From: Strongylocentrotus droebachiensis
Lineage: Eukaryota; Echinodermata; Echinoidea; Camarodonta; Strongylocentrotidae
NCBI GenBank assembly: GCA_035222895.1
Contig: JAVYIG010000166.1
Span: 248,001-312,000 of the forward strand
Reading direction: 5' to 3'
Length of the DNA stretch: 64,000 bases
A program made the position numbers and the translations under genes. Positions 22,799-34,100 of this stretch are shown here, piece after piece (position 1 is the stretch's first letter; each line of letters starts with the position of its first letter). Below the pieces are notes generated by a model. It had not been told where the DNA came from, did not search any database, and worked only from the letters and a program-made list of their open reading frames with translations.

Positions 22799-23495
22799 AA
22801 GGCCCGGTCACACAGAGGGGACGCATGGGGAACGCACGGCCAGCGCATTGGAAATTTGCAATTTTGGCCAGTGCGTTGTCGTGCGCCCAACTTTTGTCGT
22901 AGCTGACACCAAATCCATAGCGTGTTGCTAGCGCGCTGAGCGCATACAGGGCGCATACAGTGCGCATACAGACCGTACCCAGAGCGCACATGATAACAAC
23001 TTCCACGAATGCACAGCGTGTTGCTAGCGCGCTGGACGAATGGTCCACGCATGCACCGCGTTCTACGACGCACGGCCAGCGCATTGGAAATCGGAAAAGG
23101 CCGTGTGCCTAACTTTTGTCATGATTTTGGAAAAGCTAGCGAGCTGACACAAAATGCACAGCGTGTAGCTAGCGCGCTGTGCGTATACAGGGCGTGTGCT
23201 CCGCGTATGTCAGGCGCTGGTCTAGCGCGCTCAACGCACGTCTGGCGTGCCTTTGGCGTGTACATTCATGCGTCGAGCTCCGCGCACACTTTTGAGCATG
23301 CTAAAAAAATCCCGACGCACACAGCGAATGACGACGAATGCATAGCGCTGGTCCAGCGTTGGTCCAGCGCGCTCGACGAACGAGTAACGAGTGATGACGC
23401 ACGCCTAGCGAACGACAACGCACTGGCCAAAATTGCAAATTTTCCATGCGCCGGCCGTGCGTCCCCCATGCGTCCCCTCTGTGTGACCGGGCCTT
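22799..23495. mobile_element. 697-bp GGCCCGGTCACAC inverted-repeat element
   Basis: Both ends read, inward, AGGCCCGGTCACACAGAGGG and continue as near-perfect inverted repeats for about 80 bases to CAGTGCGTTGTCGT. TA lies outside both ends (22797-22798, 23496-23497). The interior holds direct repeats about 230 bases apart (GGCCAGCGCATTGGAAAT at about 22840 and 23070; CGTGTTGCTAGCGCGCTG repeated three times) and GCGCATACAG-type words. The 181-codon plus-strand frame and the minus frames here come from this CpG- and GC-rich repeat and show no transposase motif. Confidence 0.85.
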
Positions 23496-23879
23496 TAGAG
23501 AAAAAGTTAGCGGAACAATATGCTCAAAGTCTGAAAGGAGGATGGGAAAGATGATCACTTAATGACTTCAAAAGAAAAGGAAAAAAAGGCCTAAGATAAA
23601 GAGAAACAAAGATCTTCATTTGCTCTGAACGGGTAAGAAAGTGTGTATGTTTATGTTTTTATAATTCTTTTTAAAGTTCATTATTAAAGTAAAGCAGAAG
23701 TAGATAATATTTTGGACAGCATATACCCTCTCCCAAATTATCACATTATTACTAAACGTTGTATACATTCTGTAAAATAGTTTTTTTCTTCTGAGAAAGA
23801 AACAAGGGGGCAAAAAAAAAAAATTATTCCACAGAATAGAAAAGAAAGGCGGAGAATAAACAAAGAACAAGAGGCCAGG

Positions 23880-24176
23880 GGGGGTGTTTCATAAAGATCC
23901 TAAGTTTAACTTATCTCTAAGTTGGACTTATATAGAAATTACGGAAAGCTGTGAGCATCTATGCAAATATTTCGTAAAAGTTATTTTTAAAAGGTATAAA
24001 ATGTTGATTGAAATCATTCATATTTTCTATTATCAAGGATATTTCATGTTCTTGATGTGGAATTTATCCAACGTCTAAAATACTTGAATTTTCGCTTTCG
24101 AATATATTTCATTTTAAAGCTACAAATGGCTCTCCTTAGAGTTAAGTTCGACTTAGGATCTTTGTGAAACACCCCC
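23880..24176. mobile_element. GGGGTGTTTCA-type MITE
   Basis: The left arm GGGGTGTTTCATAAAGATCC (23881 onwards) is mirrored by the right arm ending GGATCTTTGTGAAACACCCC. About 41 bases pair with four mismatches. The interior is AT-rich. This terminus type is widespread in short elements of marine invertebrates. Confidence 0.85.
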
Positions 24177-24180
24177 TGGA

Positions 24181-24352
24181 AATGCAATTTCAAGTTTGTA
24201 ATGATGGGTAGCACTACAATAGGAAAGACGAGGAGGTGAGATAGAGAAACTAACGCAAGTGCAAATTGAAATCGAATAATTCCGATGAAACTGTAGAGCA
24301 TGTCCAAAAGGGATCTCCTTGCGATTTCGCCGAAACCATCTTGATACCCTTG
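24181..24352 (-). repeat. interspersed repeat, copy 2 of a pair
   Basis: The reverse complement matches 20364-20526, including GGTTTCGGCGAAATCGCAAG and CTACCCAT(C)(T/A)TTACAAA. It abuts the GGGGTGTTTCA MITE, just as copy 1 abuts a TTTCACAAAGA motif. Confidence 0.8.
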
Positions 24353-24572
24353 AAACCTTAGTCTAACATGTTTCTCGGGAATCTATATGACTTAGAACTC
24401 TTTGAAAGGTGCTCCGAGACAGGCTAAATGTCGCCTTTAGCTCAGGACTTTATTTCGTCAAAGATATAAAGTTAAGAGTAGCGTTATTGTTGCCGCTTGG
24501 TTCTATGGTAGGTTTGTGAATAGGACTCGGAACAGTGTTAGGTCGCAGGTTGAAATAATGGAGTAAGTTTTA

Positions 24573-25167
24573 AGCCCCTTTCACATCAGGCCATGCGTAG
24601 CGTTGCGTAGTGTTGCATACCGACTACGCAGAGCGTACGCTGCCCTACGCAGGCCTACGTAACTATACGCTGAGGGACGCAAAGGGGTACTCGAGAAGGA
24701 CGCACAAAAATAAAGATGTTTATTTTTTTGGGCGTACTTTCGGTGTAGACACTAGACAGAAAGTACACATTTTGTACGCAAGTCTACGCAACACTACGCT
24801 ACAGTACGCCAAGCCTACATAATAGTACGCTACCCTATGCCAGTCCGGCAAAGCAGTAAAAGCTTGCGCACACAGTATGCAACCGTACGCAGCCGTAAGC
24901 AAACATGTACGCCAGGCCTACGTAAATGTACGCAACACTTCGCTTGTAATACGCAATCGTACGCGTAGATAAGTCAATTGCATACGCCGTAGGTACGCGT
25001 TGCCTATGCACAGGGTACGTAAACATACGCCATCGTACGTCAGCCTACGTATTACCTACGAAGGAACTACACCGAAGCAACATATTTTGTAATGAATACG
25101 CAGCCTAATTTCGGCGTAGTCGGTACGCCACACTACGCAACTCTACGCAGATCCGGTGTGAAAGGGG
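24573..25167. mobile_element. 595-bp AGCCCCTTTCACA inverted-repeat element
   Basis: The ends read inward AGCCCCTTTCACATCAGGC and AACCCCTTTCACACCGGAT and continue as inverted repeats through GTTGCGTAGTGTTGCATACC for about 55 bases. TTTTA is present directly outside both ends (24568-24572, 25168-25172). The interior is an array of variants of TACGCA/TACGTA separated by short spacers. No transposase. Overlapping open frames (24610-25026) are array translations. Confidence 0.85.
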
Positions 25168-25174
25168 TTTTAGA

Positions 25175-28100
25175 CATTGACAGCGCACCCATTGTCGCCA
25201 GAGAATGTGCTGTGGAACCTTCTGAACGTGACGGTAGAGATAACATGCATTATCAGATGTAATATACCCCTAACACAAGGCGTGTACATGTCAAAGGATC
25301 CCGTTAGCTTCGCAAAGATCAAACACGATAGAAGTGTCTCATCTATCACACCCATAATCTCATTTTCCTGTAAAATATAGGTCAATCGAATAAACGAGCC
25401 ATCTTTGATACTTTGATGATGTTTGCCAAATTGCCGTAAGTAGTTGACAGTACCTCTAAGCAAAAGTGCTTACAATTCCTTAGAGTTTTGATGGAGCCCA
25501 TAATTCTATATGGGTTAACTTTAATAATGCCGTATTTCCTACTCATCCTGATCTCTGCCAGAGTACAGCGTCTACCGTACCTGAAGCTAGGGCCAAATAT
25601 GCTTTTCAAGTTTTCTTATATACAACAAAAAATCATGCGGGGTTATGATTGAACAGACAGTGAGTTCATTAATGCACCGAGTTCTTCGCACTTTGCCACA
25701 GTATTACACTAAATCCTAGTAATGCCCATGTGTCTGAACGATTTACAGTTTCACCGCGTTTCGACTAACGAGACTTTACTGAAAATGGAGGTTGAGGATG
25801 AAATCACGAGAGAGAGAGAGGGGGGGGGGGGGCTGGATGGTCAAGTTCACTCAATACACTCACGGACAATAAGTTTCTAGACGGCCACGGTTGTTTTTTA
25901 ACAGTCTTGTCTCAATGAGCACTCAAAGCTTACTGGTTTAGAATCTGGATTTGGAGTATTGTAGGAAGCCCCGCCGATATGAAGTTCAGGTAGTAGGACT
26001 TAGCCTCGATAGTAAAGTGTTTACAACACCATTTTTAGGACGTTGTTCGCAAGCAGAACATCAAAATCTTGAGGGATTCTCTTTTCTATCTGTCAATTGC
26101 GCCTTTTTGAATGTTTGAGTGCGTTGAGTGATTTCTGTAATAATTAACAGGTTATACAACACACAAAACTTGTTAACGGCGCTTTCATAATACAATTTTT
26201 ATTTCAACCCAAAGTACACAAAGTTTTTGGTCTCATAAACAAAACGAGATCACGAAGACTTTTTATAGATCAAAAGCAGATTGCAATAACCTTGTTCACC
26301 ACCAATCGACGTGTAAAATAAGTACAAGGACATTTGACCTAATCTGAAAAAAAATACTATTGGATAAATACAATAATGTAATACATTTGCCGGATAATTG
26401 ATTTCTCAAAAAGTCGTTTGCGATCGGGATACTCAGTGTTACTCACAAGCTAAGGAATATTTAAGTAGGGAGTGGGGGGGGGGGGGGGGCGGCGGCTCAT
26501 ACCCACTTTTGAAACCCTATTACCTAAATTACCAATATTGTGCAATTATTGAGATATTTGCACCAGTTTTACACACTCCTAAATCCGACCCAGCTTCCCA
26601 ACATTCCAGGTGATCCATTTGCGATTCCATATCTATTTAACGCTTTTTGCTTTGGTAGAATGACATTACTACTTGTAATATTCTAACTAGGTGTAACATT
26701 TCTGACAAAGATGCAACGCTGAATGATGGGTATGTTCTTTAAAGAACCTCCAAGAAGTTTAACATTGTTTGGAAATGTGGGCGTCTGGATAATTATGTAG
26801 TGAGGAAAAAAATGCCTCGAGCTCTATGATGAGTACGCTGCCTTTAAACACATCTACCCACTCTTGCGTAGTATTGAAATGTTGATGTACGGTGAGGAAA
26901 AAACAAAAATCTTCTCCTGAAATGCTGAGTCCGTTTCACAAACTGTTTACAAACTCTAGAAATGTAGGTCTACGGTAATGTGTAGCAGAAAAAAATCCTT
27001 CGCCCACCCATTCCTGTTCAATCATCAACACCCAACGCCTTCGATGTGATTTATAGTTAATCGAGCGTGAATAATATTGGCTCCGGTGTCGGGGAAAGGA
27101 AGTGAGGCAAATAACCACTTAAGAACGGGTTTAAGCCAGAAGATCCACTTCTCACCAGTCTTATAATAGTTATCATAGTCGTATGACCAGCTACCCTAGA
27201 AATGCCATAATCGCTCATTTATGAGATGCCCGCGAGAATAGGCGCTACTTATCCCATGTTTTTTATGAAGCAATAAACTAGCGTCTGGTCCGATCAGCTT
27301 CATCCGGAGGAGGAAGTAAAGGTAATCGCTTCTGGCGTAATATTACGCCAATTTCCCCCCTCGCATCGGTGCATGGTATGGGGGAGAAATCACTCTAAAT
27401 GCATGACTTACGGCAAATTAGGAAAATCGTACCTGCCTCAGAATGACAACATACTTAAAAAGTAGCATTTAATGTTTTTTTTAAAAATAAAGTTCTGTTT
27501 CAATAAAGATGAGTCGCATGGTACAATCACTTCGCTTTTCAATATGCTCAGTAGGCTGTTAATTTATGGAAAGGGGAATATGACTAAGAATACATTACAT
27601 ATTAGATAAATGTTCCTCTACTAGAGACACATTCGTGATTGAATCAATATTCGATTGTTTTGGAGAGATTTATTATAAAAATAATTCATGCGACACTATT
27701 ATAAACCCGTATAAGCTCACTACTTTCCGTTACCATAAGGCTTGTTAATTTGCATTTCCTTAGAGTACCTGCATGGAAGACAAATTGCTTTTGAAAAAAC
27801 CTTTCCCAGAAAACATGTAGGTCTATAATTATGCAAAAGCTTTTTATTGATAAACTCTCGAGTACGCCACACTTTCCTCTTAATTTTGGCCACAGGTTAT
27901 ATCGAACGAGAAAAGCCATAATCTTAACAAATCACTTTAATTTAAAACGTACCATCGCCAAACGGGCCAAACCAGTTATAGTGTTCTGACGAGCAAACAT
28001 GAATACATACGGAAATTACAGTGAACATTGATAAAAAGCGTCTCGTATGATGCATATTAAAGCCCGTCTGTACTAGTTTGGTCAGGAGGGATAAGGCACC

Positions 28101-28320
28101 CAGTGTGGTCACTGACAGGTGGCTATCTCATCAACTCAGCTCTTAATTAACATAATAAAAAGAGGATCATGAGGGACCAACGGGTACCGCTTAGGCATTG
28201 TTGCTATAAAGAGGGCGCAAGTAGCTACAAGTAGTGCAGTGGGGCTTTAAACCAAAGAACATGCTTCAGCGTGGTGTTTATATGAGATTTATTCAGAGGT
28301 GAGAGAGTGAATGGAGGAAG
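25175..28320. other. mostly non-coding stretch
   Basis: Complementary open frames at 25170-25609 lack consistent splice support. G runs lie at 25820-25832 (after a GA tract) and 26474-26489. A perfect 16-base palindrome GGCGTAATATTACGCC is at 27334-27349. Nothing else was recognised. Confidence 0.4.
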
Positions 28321-28333
28321 GACAACCATCCAG

Positions 28334-28433
28334 GCGTTAAACCTGTCCCTGAGGGCTGTATATAGCCCTGCTCCGTGTAACATGAGGGTGTTCAAGGAGA
28401 AAGGAGGATTTGAGAATCGCATCACTTCCAAAG
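28334..28433 (+). CDS. candidate internal exon
   Basis: A 100-base segment lies between an acceptor-like CAACCATCCAG and the donor TTCCAAAG|GTTGAA. One frame gives 33 open codons beginning ALNLSLRAVYSPAPC and ending ENRITSK; it would enter in phase 0 and leave in phase 1. The acceptor has only a weak pyrimidine tract. The opposite strand is also open in two frames (including a 133-codon frame, 28337-28738), so strand assignment is uncertain. No family recognised. Confidence 0.25.
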
Positions 28434-28439
28434 GTTGAA

Positions 28440-29990
28440 TAACGAGATGCTAGGGTATGCCACGTCCAGTGAGAGATTATAAAGATGATTAAACATTGTC
28501 TTGTTTTAGAGAACGAAGAGGTGTTTTTTGTTATTAGGATAAAAATAAACTTTTTAGGTACTGATGCAAAGGTTGCATAATTGTTCAAAAGCGTGAGATG
28601 ATCTGCGGAACACATCGTATTCAATGGGTGTTCTTGTATGAAAATAGCTAGGAACACCATGCCCGAGAAGGCAAATGAAAATGTCTCATTGCTTATCTCA
28701 GGTAATAATTCAATTTCTGGTTTAACGATTTTCAGCAAAGAGATCTTTGAGAGATAAGGGATGTTGCATATAGCAATTCATATGGACGAAACTGATCAAA
28801 GTCACTAATATAACTTTTCTTTTAAATATTGAAAGTCAGTTTTCAATGTAAAATATTAGAACAAATATCACAACTATCTTCATTTTTAGGTAATTAGGTA
28901 TATCACAAACTTAGAATTACTAAGAATAGTTGAGGTACAGAAATGTTTGATAAATGGTTATGAAATCAAATTGAATTTGTGCGTCTGTTCCGTCCTTGTA
29001 ACTGACAAAATGAGTATGTCTTTAATTGCAAAGACTTCATGCAAGGCATTATTAGGCAATGATCTCTTGGATTATTCGCCTCATACCAAAACAAACGGAA
29101 TTGAAGAATTTTTTAATTATAAAATAACCAAAATCTCATATTAATCGAGACTTTTAATCAGCCTGAAAGTCAATTAATTAAATGTACAAATATAGCCTTG
29201 TCACTTGAGGGTCCTGCTTGACAAGTAATAATCAGTAGTCTGAATAACCACATCTCCTTATAATTTGTCATGCGTGGGAAGACACAAAACGTATTTCAGT
29301 AACTGATTGGAGGCGTTAACATCGTTGGTTGGGACAAAGGATCTTAATACAGATGTTCTTAACCATGGAGTGGTTAAACGCTCGGATTATTTTGTTGTTG
29401 TTCATAATTATGGTGTTGGATTTCACACAGTGTATAAGTACGGGCCGGGAAAATTGACCTCGTTTGGAAAGCGAGTTTTAATGTCTTGAATAACGGTTAT
29501 ATGGATGTATGGCAATCGCACCCAACGATGTGTTGCTGTCTTGTGAATGATCAACGAAAGTGGACGTCTTTCATGAATAGAAAAACAGAATTGCAGAACA
29601 ACTGGTATTCGAATCGATACGATTCAAAATGCCGGAAAATGACAATCAAGTATACCGTAGTCCAAACATAATATTTTAGGATGCACAGCAGTATATTGAA
29701 ATTAACTTCGAGTATACTTTTCCAAAGATATTTAGATAGTTTTTCTTTAAAGGCTGTATTGACTAATTTCACTTTCTTTCGAACACATATACTATGCTCT
29801 ACTAGCTTTAAAACGTAATCCTATTCTATACTTTAAGTGACTACACGGACCCCTTCTTCCTTCACGTCACGTTTGCAGCATACCTGATCGCATATGTTTG
29901 ATAAAACCTGTTAAAACAAAGAAAGTTGTCCAGATTACCTAAATTACGATTGTTTTACTTTCATCATCTGTTCGGAGGTTCGCCCATTAT
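28440..29990. other. AT-rich non-coding stretch
   Basis: A small segment 28648-28701 (AAAATAG acceptor, TCTCAG|GTAATA donor, two open frames) could be a 54-base plus-strand exon but overlaps the open minus frame. Nothing else was supported. Confidence 0.3.
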
Positions 29991-29996
29991 TATTTC

Positions 29997-30460
29997 TGTT
30001 CTCCTGCTGCCGTTTCACTATTTGTACCTGACCCTTGGCGCCCCTGCTCGAGTCTGGACAGGTTTCTTTTGAAAAGAAACCTGCCCACAATACCGAGAAT
30101 AAGATTGCACTCCTTTTTCCTTTTCTAAAATTTAGTCAGGTGTCAAAGGCTTGTCCCATCATGCATTAGGGTTGCCCCATCATGCATTATATTCTCCTGC
30201 CGCCATTCGATTATTCACACATGACTCTAAGGGGCCTCTCTGAGAACTTTGGGCAAGTTTCTTTTCAGCAGAAACATGTCCAGAGTCTCTAAAGTTAGAT
30301 CCTACTCATTTTCCGGTTTTCGAAGTTAAGTCATGTGTCCGAGTTTTGTCCCATCATGCATTAGGTTTTCTTCAACAATACGCTAAGTTCTCTTGCTACC
30401 GTTGCATTATTCACACATGACTCCTGGCGGCCGCTTGCAGGACCCTTAAGGGGTTTCAGA
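29997..30460. repeat. tandem array of about 195 bp, 2.4 copies
   Basis: Units begin TTCTCCTGCTGCCGTTTCACTA, TTCTCCTGCCGCCATTCGAT and TTCTCTTGCTACCGTTGCAT at about 29999, 30190 and 30390. Each full unit contains a GTTTCTTTT-centred stem (perfect 12-bp arms at 30059-30083 in unit 1) and ends with TTGTCCCATCATGCATTAGG, which is present three times, plus a related GCCCCATCATGCATTA. Confidence 0.8.
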
Positions 30461-30864
30461 TTTCACAGGATCGTTACCTTCTAGGTATCCATGGATTGAT
30501 GGAGGGGTGAATGGACAATCAAGGACTGAAGCACTTTTATCATGGCCATCGTTTAGAACAAAATTGTCGTCTTTCTTCCGGTAAACAGATTGCTTATTAA
30601 TGTAAAACATTGAGAAAACCGTGTGTATTTTGTATATAAATTATTATTACACTTACAACCCTGCAGAATCCAATCTGGAGTGATGACGTAAACGCGCTGA
30701 TGCCAAATCATACCATAATCAATAGCACATGTATTATACACATGTACGTCACATACTTTAATTTTCTCCGAACAATGTATGCTTCGCCTAGCATTTCGCC
30801 ATAGCACTGCAACAACACTAAATAATACACATTTCAAATACCCACTCACTCCAACCAATTTCAA

Positions 30865-30945
30865 AGAGAAGGTTGAGTTTCAATAAATGTAAAATATAAT
30901 TTGTGAACATTTCCATTTTTGTCATTCCTTTGTGGAAAAACAACT
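30865..30945 (+). mobile_element. AGATAAGG-family MITE fragment
   Basis: AGAGAAGGTTGAGTTTC followed by AATAATTTGTGA-like sequence matches the left 80 bases of the copy at 13407. The rest is absent and the outer TTAA has decayed to TCAA. Confidence 0.55.
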
Positions 30946-31030
30946 GTCAATGATGAAAATGAAAAAGATTCCAAGCTTACAAAAAATGACTAATCTAGAC
31001 TTCTTCAATTATGTTTTGCACCAATATAAT

Positions 31031-31199
31031 ACGCCACATGGGCAGGCACGTAGCCAGAGTTTGATGTTTGGGGGGCACATACATGTAATCGATCGAGGTA
31101 AAAAAAAAGGGGTCTAAAAAAGTTCAACCGATCTTGGACATTTTTGTGGGGCACGTGCCCCCCCCCCCCCCCCGTGGCTACGTGCCAGCACATGGGCGT
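31031..31199. mobile_element. GGCACGTAGCCA foldback element
   Basis: ACGCC...GGCACGTAGCCA at the left (31031-31056) and its inverted partner at 31174-31199 flank a core with GGGGCAC(G)TGCCCC and a 16-base C run (31158-31173). The GCACGTGCCCC motif is shared with 17.5 kb and 37.6 kb. Confidence 0.7.
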
Positions 31200-34100
31200 T
31201 ACGTCCTATGTACTCATATTTTAAGTAATTTCAGCAAAAATTAAATCAATTTCATATTGATTTCATGGAGAAAAAAAAAATCGGAATATACAGTTATTCG
31301 TAAGTACACAATAACAGTCCTCCACCTAAAGACAAAGAAAAGCACTTTCACAGTTTTTTTTTCGAGAAGCAATTGCTTGACCAATAGACTCTGTTTTTAA
31401 CGAGAGACAGGTACATGGTTGAACCACGTTGAAGTAGATCCAGGTGCTTGAGATGATCATCTGATAGCACGAGAGAATCAATCGGTGGCATGCAAAACGA
31501 CACTCTGGGAGTGTGCATCGTGAATTCATAATGGATCATCTATAAAGGCATGTTCAGATATGGTGTGGTGAACTGCCACAAAAAGCCACCGCTGATTCAT
31601 TTGTTTAAACGTGTAAAATTAATGGCAACTACGCGCAACAAAGGACTTGTGCGTATTCGCTGAGCTCCATGTTATAACGATGTGAAGCTTGTTACATTTT
31701 GCGTCACAACAATTTTGTTTGTTTAAACGCCGCCTTTTTTCCGCGTCATATTTAAACGAGCCTGTTATTGCTCTACGTCTATTTGAGGTAAAATGAAGGT
31801 TCCGGCTCGAAGTGAAATCTTATCTGCGTGATAAAAATCAAGATGGGGTGGAAAGTGAGAAGGGAAGTACGTGCCAGCAAGGAATTAGCGCCGTCCAAGT
31901 GATCACAATGCAGTTATATCTAAAGCCCGTTGCACACGAGGCGTTATGTTGATTGCGTCCATAACTGCGATAATTAAGCGCATTAAAGCAACGGTGTACA
32001 TCGGACGTAAAACCCCAAAAGCCTCCTGGCTGTAGCTCGGCTCTTTGAAAGCACGACCTGAGATTTTCATGATGGTTCATTCCAAGCTCTCAATGACCAC
32101 ACCCAAATACATGCACACACATACGTGCATTTACATGCGCTCCCACACATACACACACATTCAAACACTACACTTCTTCCCGTGCAGACTTATTGATTAT
32201 CAATTACACACCGTAGAAAGTAAATCAAGGTAATCCCTTTCCATGATCGTCATAATCTATCAGAATTTATCATTTCATAAGTAACCCATGAACTTCCATT
32301 TCCTCTTCTTAAAAATATAACCGAAGTTTGCGTTGTACTTAGTGTATTTTAAGAACGAAGAGTGACCCACTAATGGACCGACACCCGTGTTTCTTCACAG
32401 GCAAAAAATGCACTTAACCTTAACCTACTTCCATAAAACCATTAATCTTTTTTCTCCCTTATAAATCAGGATGAAAAGGAGTGCAGGGTGAACCGCATGT
32501 GGGATGCGGCAGCTTTACGACAGTGGCTTTTGATTACAACGATTATGATGATGATGAAATGATGTTAATGATGGTGATGGAGATAACGATGAATAAGTAC
32601 TTTTTAAATAGTGTTCTGGTCAAGTGGACACGCCATTCTCTACCCAGGTGTAGAACATAGCTAGTGGATTTGGGTTATTCCTTGATTCCATAATTATCAT
32701 ATTGAAAAGTAGCGAGTGAAAATGTACAGTCAACTCAATCTCGGGTGCGGTCGTTACACGATGATGATGATGATGATGATGATGTCGATAACGAAGTTGA
32801 TAATGAAAGACACATTCTGAACGGGGCTGTGGTCTAGTCCCCGGGGTCTAGTTAATCCTTTATTATGCTTTTAATAATATAAAAGGCGAGTAGATTTCAA
32901 GCTCATATCCTTTCCACTGATGTATTTTGTAGGTCATTAATCTGCATTTACCACTTTTTACCCAGGTGTACTAAATGGATATCTATTAGGAACTAATCCT
33001 TGAATTCTTTCAACGCCTTCGGGCAAGTTGGCCAAAGATAGTATAATTGTAGAACTTTTAGACGCCTTCACCATTCCCTGGGTCTGTATAATGTGGGCAA
33101 TACTCTTACTTATCCTTATCACACACACGCGCGCGCGCATACACCCACATAGCCAGGTACCCACGCACCTAATACTTTAATCACGTGACATCATTTCCCA
33201 TGTTACGAACAGAATGATCCTTCAGCTACCGTCAGGCACCAGCAGATATTGAGGTACTCGTGTAAATTGTAAACAGTGCCTAAATGGGAAGTATCAGCTT
33301 TTTGTTACATGGAATGACTGTTCTGTCGTATTTGATGCGACGGGAAATCGAAATGCGATTGATTTACCGAATCAGATTTCAACACAGGCTCGAAATGGAG
33401 AACTTATTTTGAAAAGGGATTTATCTATTCACGTCTCGTAAAAACAGGTGTAAGGACAATCTAATGGCGTACAAAATAGATCGAATGGCTTGTGCGGGGG
33501 GGGGGGGGGGGGGGGGGTTGTATAGGGACATGATGGAGAGGAATTTCAGGTATATAGACAGAAGAACATGTATGTAATTAAAGAGACAGAATAGAAAGAT
33601 ATACATAGATAGAGAGGGAACGAGAGAATGAAAAAAAAACGTGCATGCGGATTCTTAGTAGCTAATATATTTAACAGATCTCTGATTGAAGCCATTTTAT
33701 AAAATGACAAGATCACAAATTATTTCGAGAATTTTAAACGATTCCTGCATATACATGATCCATCGTCAGCTTATTCGAGGCGTCACTTATTGACGTAGGA
33801 CTACGTCAGCGAATACCGCGGTCTTTGACGCCCCTCGTGAGATCGTAAATAAAGTGAATGCACAATCAACAGTACCAACAATGCGGTGAATTTAATGGCG
33901 CATACGCTTTCCCCTTCAGTGGCTTGCATAATGTAGGTATATTAGACGCCATTAAAATGCGCAAACGACCTATTACTCAAAGAAACATAAGAAGGCACCA
34001 GCCGTATGTTTAATACCATTTCTTGCCAATTTGAATATTCTCTCAAAATGAAGGTCAGTGAGGCAAAAAATTAAAATAAAACTATAAACAACATGGACGA

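Noticed and set aside
23009-23554. 181-codon plus-strand ORF
   Set aside because: Lies almost wholly in the CpG-rich inverted-repeat element, several frames are open at once, and no transposase motif is visible.
28337-28738. 133-codon minus-strand ORF
   Set aside because: Plus strand is also open over parts of it with better splice-like borders; no family recognised and no start context.
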